Under the pieces are notes generated by a model, which made no database searches, was not told the origin of the DNA, and was given only the letters and a program-made list of their open reading frames with translations. Made by a program: the position numbers and the translations under genes. Shown piece after piece: positions 26,966 through 31,899 of a stretch of DNA of 31,899 bases (position 1 is the stretch's first letter; every line of letters starts with the position of its first letter). This DNA comes from JBPESN01 sp051710625. GTDB lineage: Bacteria; Pseudomonadota; Gammaproteobacteria; Enterobacterales; Enterobacteriaceae. The DNA lies in the NCBI RefSeq assembly GCF_051710625.1, contig NZ_JBPESN010000025.1, positions 1 to 31,899 on the forward strand. The letters run 5' to 3'.

Positions 26966-27869
26966 TTAGATGGCGTTGACGATTTCCGTTAGCGCCGCTT
27001 CCAGCTCACTATAGCAAAAGGTAAAGCCGGCCTCGGTCAGCCGCCGCGGCATCGCCCGTTGGCCACCCAGTATCAGCGATGCCCCTTCACCTAAGAATAA
27101 TTGCACCGCCTGTGCCGGCACGCGAGTGAAAGCGGGTCGGTGCAGGACTCCTGCCAGCACGCTGCTAAAATGTTCATTGCTCACCGGATAAGGCGAGCAA
27201 ACATTGAACGGGGCAGCCAGTCCGTCGGTGGTTAGAATAAACAGCAGCGCGGTGACGATATCGTCGATATGGATCCACGACATGAATTGGGTGCCATCGC
27301 CGATGGGACCGCCCAGCCCAACTTTGTACAGCGGCAGCAACCTGCCGAGCAGACCGCCGTCAGGCGGCCAGCACCACGCCGGTACGCGACAGGCAGACGC
27401 GGGTTTTTTCGCTGCGCGCCCTGAGAGCCAAATCTTCCCAGTGTGCGCACAGCGTGTGGGCAAAATCGATAATCGGCGGTTCATCTTCGTCCACCAGGGC
27501 ATCATCCTGGTCGCCATAATGGCCGGCAGCGGAGCCGGAGATGAACACCGAGGGCAGATTCTTGCTCTGGCGTATCAACAGACTTAATTGACCGGTGACG
27601 TCCCAGCTGCTCTGACACAGCTTGTTTTTTTGCTCGTCGGTCCAGCGGCGCTCGACGATAAACTCGCCGGCCAGGTTAATCATCGCATCGAATTCGTTGA
27701 GGTGCGACAGCGGCGCCAGCGTGGTCATGGTGGCGATCTCAGGCCCCAGCGTTTGCTGCGCGCGCTGGGCGTCGCAGGTCAATACGGTGACGTGGTGCGA
27801 TAAGGTCTGCAGTCTCATAACCAGGTGCCGGCCAATAAGCACGGTCCCGCCGGTCAATAAAATTTTCAT
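26966..27869 (-). pseudogene. yfcH: YfcH, epimerase/SDR-like protein, single frameshift
   Basis: YfcH is an extended SDR (NAD-dependent epimerase-like) protein of unknown substrate. From ATG 27869: MKILLTGGTVLIGRHLVMRL, with the third residue of the GGTGLIG loop changed Gly to Val, then DAMINLAGEFIVERRWTDEQ, SVFISGSAAGHYGD and TRVCLSRTGVVLAA. An extra G near 27361 brings a stop, and the rest continues in another frame (PDGGLLGRLLPLYKVGLGGP, MSWIHIDDIVTALLF, PFNVCSPYPVSNEHF, LGGQRAMPRRLTEAGF). Convergent with hisP. E. coli has folX next to it; nothing of folX is seen in the 160 bases before yfcG. Confidence 0.88.
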
Positions 27870-28029
27870 GGTGGTTTTCTCTGCCCGACGTCAATCAATG
27901 CGTCGACCCGCAGGTGCCGCGCGCAACGATAGCAAAACTCCATTCTGCCTAAAGCATAGGCTACGGCGGCGGGAAATGCCCGTGGCGGACACAGTGCCGG
28001 AATCTGCGCCGCCGCCGGGCCGGCAGGGT

Positions 28030-28656
28030 TTAGCCGTTAGCCCGCCACCAGGCGCGTTCCACCGCCGGACGCGTCCGGATCTCGTTGAACCAACGTTGCA
28101 CCGCGGGATGGTCAGCCAGAGAGATATTCTGCTTTTCATGGGATACCGCCCAGGGGTAGGTGGCGATATCGGCGATGCTATACTGCTCACCTGCGATGTA
28201 ACGGTGCTCCTGCAGTTGCTTATCCAGCACGCCGTAGAGCCGCGCGGTTTCGGTGCGGTAGCGGTTAATAGCGTAGGGGACTTTTTCGGGCGCGCACTGA
28301 CTGAAGTGGTGGTTCTGGCCGAGCATCGGCCCGAAGCCCGCCATTTGCCAGAACAGCCATTGCAGGGTGGTATGGCGTTCGCGCAGGTCGTGGGACAGCA
28401 GCTGTCCGGTTTTATCCGCAAGATAAAGCAAAATGGCGCCAGACTCAAATAGGCTGAACGGCGCGCCGCCGTCGGCTGGTTGATTGTCGACAATGGCCGG
28501 AATTTTGTTGTTTGGCGCTATGGCCAGAAAGGCCGGCTTGAATTGATCGCCGGCGCTGATATCCAGGCGGTGAAGCTGATACGGCAAGCCGGTCTCTTCT
28601 AAAAACAGCGTAATTTTATAGCCGTTGGGCGTGGGCGCATAATAAACGTCGATCAT
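28030..28656 (-). CDS. yfcG: Disulfide-bond oxidoreductase YfcG (glutathione S-transferase family)
   Basis: YfcG is a GST-fold protein with glutathione-dependent disulfide reductase activity. The 208-residue frame is intact: MIDVYYAPTPNGYKITLFLE, the thioredoxin-fold cis-Pro segment PNNKIPAIVD, glutathione-site LFESGAILLYLADKTG, TLQWLFWQMAGFGPMLGQNH and YSIADIATYPWA. The E. coli NGHKITL has NGYKITL here, while the Thr-Pro-Asn start of the active-site loop is kept. The start ATG at 28656 has GGAGG upstream on the minus strand. One of few intact genes in this block. Confidence 0.93.
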   Translation of the reverse strand: MIDVYYAPTPNGYKITLFLEETGLPYQLHRLDISAGDQFKPAFLAIAPNNKIPAIVDNQPADGGAPFSLFESGAILLYLADKTGQLLSHDLRERHTTLQWLFWQMAGFGPMLGQNHHFSQCAPEKVPYAINRYRTETARLYGVLDKQLQEHRYIAGEQYSIADIATYPWAVSHEKQNISLADHPAVQRWFNEIRTRPAVERAWWRANG

Positions 28657-28880
28657 ATAGCCTCCATCAGGATGAAGCGGGTAGCTTAACTGTAGTGCAA
28701 AAGCGCAGGGGATAAAAGCGAATTAAGCGGCGGGGTGTGAGCGGGGTTTTTGGCGCAAAAAGGCGTCAGTCGGCTGACTATAACGGGATAGCGTTGACGC
28801 AGGGAGACTGAAGTTTGTTAAGCTTGGCGTGCCGCACCGTCTGTGCGTGTGGCGTCTCGGCATGCTAACAGGAGACGATA

Positions 28881-29436
28881 ATGAAATTGATGATAGCGTC
28901 CGATATTCATGGCTTGCTGGCTGCCACGCGCCGGCTGCTGGCCGCGTTTGATTTAAGCGGTGCCCGCTGGCTGCTGCTTTTGGGGGGCTTTCTGAAGCAT
29001 GGTCTGCGCAACCCTCTACCTGAAGACTATCGACCGGCGAAGGTCGCCGCCGCGCTTAATATTTATGGCGAGCGAATTATCGCCGTACGCGGCAATTGTG
29101 ACAGCGAAGTGGATGAAATGCTGCTAGACTTTCCCTTCTAACGCGCCCTGGCAGCAGGTGTTGCTGGGGGAAACCAGGCGGCTGTTTCTAACCCATGGGC
29201 ATTTTTACCATCCGAGGCGACTGCCGCCGCTGGCGCCCGGCGGCCCACTGTTGTACGGCCATACCCATCTTCCCCAGGCGGAGCGAGTGGGGGAGCATAT
29301 TCTGTTCAATCCGGGCTCGGTCAGCCTGCCAAAAGGCGGCTACTGGGCTAGCTATGGGCTGCTGGCCAATGGCCGGTTACAGGCGGTAGCATTAGATAGC
29401 GTGGAAACTATTGCGCAAGTCGCAATAACCTTCTAA
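28881..29436 (+). pseudogene. yfcE: Phosphodiesterase YfcE, frameshifted
   Basis: YfcE is a metallophosphoesterase acting on phosphodiester bonds. The start MKLMIASDIHGLLAATRRLL keeps the first metal site DIH, but the second, normally LGDVLNHG, reads LGGFLKHG, losing the bridging Asp and the Asn. VIAVRGNCDSEVDEMLL-like IAVRGNCDSEVDEMLLDFP is followed by a frameshift and stop near 29141. The rest (APWQQVLLGETRRLFLTHGH, LLYGHTHLPQAERVGEHI, NPGSVSLPKGGYWASYG) is in another frame. Frameshift and motif loss agree that it is dead. Confidence 0.9.
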
Positions 29437-29521
29437 GTTATGACAAAATACATCAGTCGCGTTTCTTACGTTCAACCATACCGCGCGGGCAGTCCGCGCC
29501 ATTGCATAAGGGTGTCATAGG

Positions 29522-30091
29522 ATGGAGCCACAGAGTCAGTCTGCCGGTGAGGAATGGGTCGACATTGTCAATGAGAACAATGAAGTCATCGCCCAGGCCC
29601 GCCGCCACCAGATGCGCGCGGAACGTCTGCGTCACCGCGCCAGCTATATTGTGGTACATGATGGTGCGGGCAATATTCTGGTTCAGCGGCGTACCGCCAG
29701 CAAAGACTTCTATCCGGGCTATCTGGATGCGACCGCCGGCGGCGTGGTACAAAGCGGCGAGGGAATGCTCGATTCCGCCCGTCGCGAGGCGGAAGAAGAG
29801 CTGGGCATCGCGGATGTCCCCTTTGCTGAACACGGGCAATTTTATTTCGAGAATGAGGCCAGCCGCGTGTGGGGCTCGCTGTTCAGCTGCGTCACCCATG
29901 GCCCGTTTGCGCTCCAGGAAAGCGAGGTCGAGGCCGTCAACTGGCTGACGCCGGAGGAAATTACCGGCCGCTGCGACGAATTCACACCGGACTCGCTGAA
30001 AGCGCTATCGCTGTGGCTGAGCCGCAATAACGCCCAAAGCTTTGGCAAGCCGCTGGCCGCGCAAACGTCGGACGATGGCGCGGCTCAGTAG
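29522..30091 (+). CDS. yfcD: Nudix hydrolase YfcD
   Basis: YfcD is a Nudix hydrolase of uncertain natural substrate, near isopentenyl-diphosphate isomerase in fold. The 189-residue frame is intact: EEWVDIVNENNEVIAQARRH, LRHRASYIVVHDGAGNILVQ, PGYLDATAGGVV and a complete Nudix box G(x5)E(x7)REAEEELGI. FAEHGQFYFENEASRVWGSL and WLTPEEITGRCDEFTPDSLK follow. It matches the E. coli protein almost throughout, with about nine extra C-terminal residues. No good Shine-Dalgarno is seen directly before ATG 29522. Confidence 0.93.
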   Translation: MEPQSQSAGEEWVDIVNENNEVIAQARRHQMRAERLRHRASYIVVHDGAGNILVQRRTASKDFYPGYLDATAGGVVQSGEGMLDSARREAEEELGIADVPFAEHGQFYFENEASRVWGSLFSCVTHGPFALQESEVEAVNWLTPEEITGRCDEFTPDSLKALSLWLSRNNAQSFGKPLAAQTSDDGAAQ

Positions 30092-30460
30092 CGGGCATCT
30101 GCGTCGCATAAGGTAAACCCTGGTCCGTTTGCACGGACTTAGCCGGCATACGCGCGAGGAAGACCCTCGTACGCTTGCACGGGCAAGCCGGCCTAGGTGT
30201 GAGGCCAGACGCAGCACATTTGCACCAGCTTTACCGGTGCAGGCGTAGGAAAGGGCACATGACATTAGCATGGGCGCTTAGCCGGCGTACGCGGGAGGAA
30301 GGTGGCAGTACGGTTGCGCGGGCAAGCCGGTTTTCGTTTCAGGAAAGTCGCAGCACGTCTGTGCGGTGTGACCCGGGGCCGCGCTCGGGAAAACCCTCGC
30401 TCCCGCCCGGGCCGGATAGGGACAACCGCGCGGAAAATTCAAAGAAGCCCTCTGCGGGGC
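30092..30460. other. Non-coding region with imperfect direct repeats, in the place of yfcC
   Basis: In E. coli yfcC, a membrane protein gene, lies between yfcD and pta. I see no trace of it here. The 370 bases are GC-rich and contain two imperfect copies of a unit of about 80 bases that begin CTTAGCCGGC(A/G)TACGCG at 30138 and 30277, both later reading GGGCAAGCCGG. A shorter related piece (TTTGCACCAGCTTTACCGGTG) starts near 30218. Function unknown. Confidence 0.55.
30138..30357 (+). repeat. Two imperfect direct repeats, period 139 bases
   Basis: Copy 1 starts at 30138 and copy 2 at 30277. Shared blocks in the same order are CTTAGCCGGC, TACGCG(C/G)GAGGAAG, GTACG(C/G)TTGC(A/G)CGGGCAAGCCGG and CGCAGCAC. 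The copies are roughly 75-80% alike by eye over about 80 bases. They may be a dispersed intergenic repeat family or a local duplication. Confidence 0.6.
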
Positions 30461-30487
30461 AAAAAAACGCCGGCCCTGGGGCGGCGT
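30461..30487 (-). terminator. Rho-independent terminator after pta
   Basis: On the minus strand CGCCGCCCCAGGGCCGGCG forms a GC-rich hairpin followed by seven T (seven A at 30461-30467 on the plus strand), about 30 bases beyond the pta stop. Confidence 0.85.
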
Positions 30488-30514
30488 GGTCGTTTCTGAC
30501 GCTTTAACGCTAAA

Positions 30515-31612
30515 TCAGCCTTCCGCCTGCTTCGACTGAATAACGGTCAGGGCGACGGTATAGACGATATCGTCTACCAGCGCACCGCGCGAGAGGTCGT
30601 TGACCGGCTTGCGCATCCCCTGCAGCATCGGGCCAATGGAGATCAGATCCGCTGAACGCTGCACTGCTTTATAGGTCGTATTACCGGTGTTCAAATCCGG
30701 GAAGATGAACACCGTCGCCTGACCGGCCCCCGGCGAGTTGGGCGCTTTCGACAGCGCGACGTCGGCCATAATGGCGGCGTCATACTGTAGCGGGCCGTCA
30801 ATGACCAGGTCCGGACGTTTTTCCTGCGCCAAACGGGTGGCTTTGCGCACCTTCTCAACGTCGCTGCCGGCGCCGGAGTTGCCCGTGGAGTAGGAAATCA
30901 TCGCCACGCGCGGTTCAATACCGAAGGCGGCAGCGGAATCGGCCGGACTGGATAGCGATCTCCGCCAATTGCTCCGAGGTCGGATCCGGGTTGATGGCGC
31001 AGCCGCCGTAAACCAATACCTGTTCAGGCAGCAGCATAAAGAACACCGACGCGACACCACCGCTAGCCCGGCGCGGTCTTGATAAGTTGCAGCCGCGGAC
31101 GGATGGTGTTGGCGGTGGGTAGTACCGCACCTGACACCAGCCTGTCCACTTCGCCTTGCTCCAGCATCAGCGTGCCCAGCACCACGCTGTCTTCCAGCTG
31201 TTCGCGAGCCACCACTTCGGTCATGCCTTTGCTTTTGCGCAGTTTAAGCAGACGGGCGACATGCTTCTCGCGCGCCACTTCCGGATCGATAATTTCGATG
31301 CCGTCGCCGAGCGTCACGCCTTGTACTGCGGCGACGCGCTAAATTTCATCGGGGTTGCCCAGCAAGACGAAATGGGCAATGCCCCGCTCGGCGCAAATGG
31401 ATGCCGCCTTCACGGTGCGCGGCTCATCGCCTTCCGGCAGGACGATGCGTTTACCCACCTGGCGCGCCAGTTCGGTCAACTGATAACTGAACGCCGGTGG
31501 CGACAGGCGGCGCGGACGTTCGGAGCTGGCGGACAGCGATTCGATCCAGGCATTATCGATATGGCCCGCGACATAGTTTTGCAGTTTTTCCACCCGGCTG
31601 TGGTCATCGTGT
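30515..31612 (-). pseudogene. pta: Phosphate acetyltransferase Pta, truncated and decayed
   Basis: Pta interconverts acetyl-CoA and acetyl phosphate. Only the C-terminal half (about 365 of 714 residues) is present, from DHSRVEKLQNYVAGHID onward. It includes the catalytic-domain motifs KRIVLPEGDEPRTVKAASIC, AREQLEDSVVLGTLML, INPDPTSEQLAEIAIQS, SYSTGNSGAGSDVEKVRKAT, DGPLQYDAAIMADVA and TVFIFPDLNTGNTTYKAVQR. An in-frame TAG sits at 31339-31341, a break near 31064, and a one-base insertion near 30947. The N-terminal half is missing: the reading ends abruptly near 31612, where unrelated AT-rich DNA begins. The minus-strand stop is at 30515-30517. Confidence 0.93.
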
Positions 31613-31772
31613 AGCGATGCAAAATATTTTGGACTAATTTGCAGACAGTTCTGGACTCCCTTAAACCCATAAAAAATGGCTATTTTGGACAGTCCAGAAT
31701 TGATTGCAAAATCTATAGCTAAGGCGGGCGTCAAGCTTCTCCAGCTACTCCCCTTCGGAGATACAGATTATT
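31613..31772. other. Foreign AT-rich segment joining pta to an insertion sequence
   Basis: These 160 bases resemble neither pta nor the IS3-type element. They contain two facing copies of the TTGCA(N)TTCTGGACT motif (31638-31658 and 31690-31710) separated by about 30 bases. The octamer ATTTTGGA also occurs twice, around 31627 and 31682. This could be a miniature mobile element or joined ends of a deleted one. Confidence 0.5.
31638..31710. repeat. Inverted pair of TTCTGGACT-type repeats
   Basis: ATTTGCAGACAGTTCTGGACT (about 31637-31657) faces AGTCCAGAATTGATTGCAAA (31691-31710): read on one strand, the two agree at TTTGCA, CA and TTCTGGACT. The same core occurs three times at 79-222. Terminal inverted repeats of an unidentified element are the likely explanation. 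Confidence 0.6.
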
Positions 31773-31899
31773 TGTAGTGGTCAACTAAAACTAGCCACCG
31801 CGTTAGACTGTATGTAGAACAGTCGCTCAGATTCGTTTGGAGTTAAGCCGCCGTTACACCAGTGAGGCCGGATAGCGCTGTAATACCTCGTGATGTAGC
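31773..31899 (-). mobile_element. Right end of an IS3-family insertion sequence (continues beyond the window)
   Basis: TGTAGTGGTCAACTAAAACT at 31773 looks like the terminal inverted repeat of an IS3-family element, whose transposase ends just inside it. Only one end lies in the window, so the boundaries, copy number and exact name are unknown. Confidence 0.75.
31781..31899 (-). CDS. IS3-family transposase OrfB, C-terminal fragment (partial at window edge)
   Basis: The minus strand is open from the window edge to TGA at 31781-31783 and reads YITRYYSAIRPH, then WCNGGLTPNESERLFY and SNAVASFS. The RPH...NGGLTP block followed by a short tail is the characteristic end of IS3-family DDE transposases. 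The catalytic residues would lie outside the window, so I cannot judge whether it is intact. Confidence 0.78.
   Translation of the reverse strand, partial: YITRYYSAIRPHWCNGGLTPNESERLFYIQSNAVASFS

Noticed and set aside
26952..26966. Bidirectional terminator between hisP and yfcH
   Set aside because: Only a five-base stem (AACCG/CGGTT) with no T-run on either side.
1..31899. CRISPR array
   Set aside because: The only regular arrays are uninterrupted 5-base microsatellites without spacers.

Overview
The window is chromosomal DNA from a gamma-proteobacterial insect symbiont. The best fit is the genus Sodalis or a close Sodalis-allied endosymbiont. Proteins and gene order closely follow the Escherichia coli pta - yfcD/E/G/H - his transport - ubiX - purF - cvpA - dedD - folC - accD - dedA - truA - usg - pdxB - flk - yfcJ - fabB - mnmC - mepA - aroC - prmB - smrB block. 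More than half of the genes are broken by frameshifts, stops or deletions. Genus assignment is inference from similarity recalled from memory plus the pseudogene load; no search was run.

Layout. 1-709: AT-rich non-coding DNA with three copies of a TTCTGGACT-type repeat. 710-3783: an AT-rich O-antigen glucosylation (gtrABC-type) cluster in which only gtrB is open. 3908-5593: divergent remnants of smrB and prmB, separated by a perfect (GCTCT)15 microsatellite. 5664-7510: aroC, apparently starting with ATA, and a dead mepA. 7718-9453: dead mnmC on the minus strand. 9531-10968: fabB with FadR- and FabR-type operators and a strong terminator. 11012-13272: dead yfcJ and flk. 13559-23604: pdxB, usg (dead), truA, dedA (dead), accD, folC, dedD, a perfect (GGACA)14 microsatellite, cvpA, purF (dead) and ubiX. 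23916-26953: the histidine ABC importer, with hisJ, hisQ and hisP dead and hisM nearly intact. 26966-30091: yfcH (dead), yfcG, yfcE (dead) and yfcD. 30515-31612: a decayed 3' part of pta, cut off by foreign DNA. 31773-31899: the end of an IS3-family insertion sequence.

What survives makes biological sense. Open genes serve fatty acid synthesis (fabB, accD), chorismate (aroC), pyridoxal phosphate (pdxB), folate (folC), ubiquinone (ubiX), tRNA pseudouridine (truA) and cell envelope or division (dedD, cvpA). Lost genes are dispensable in a host: amino acid uptake, the first step of purine synthesis, phosphotransacetylase, tRNA and ribosomal protein modification, ribosome rescue, and flagellar regulation. 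Decay is recent, because most dead genes still align over almost their whole length.

The most unusual features are the two flawless pentanucleotide arrays, a G10 run at the hisJ frameshift, ATA in place of ATG at two genes, and a repeat family confined to both edges of the window. I found no CRISPR array, rRNA or tRNA gene, and no convincing new defence or biosynthetic system.
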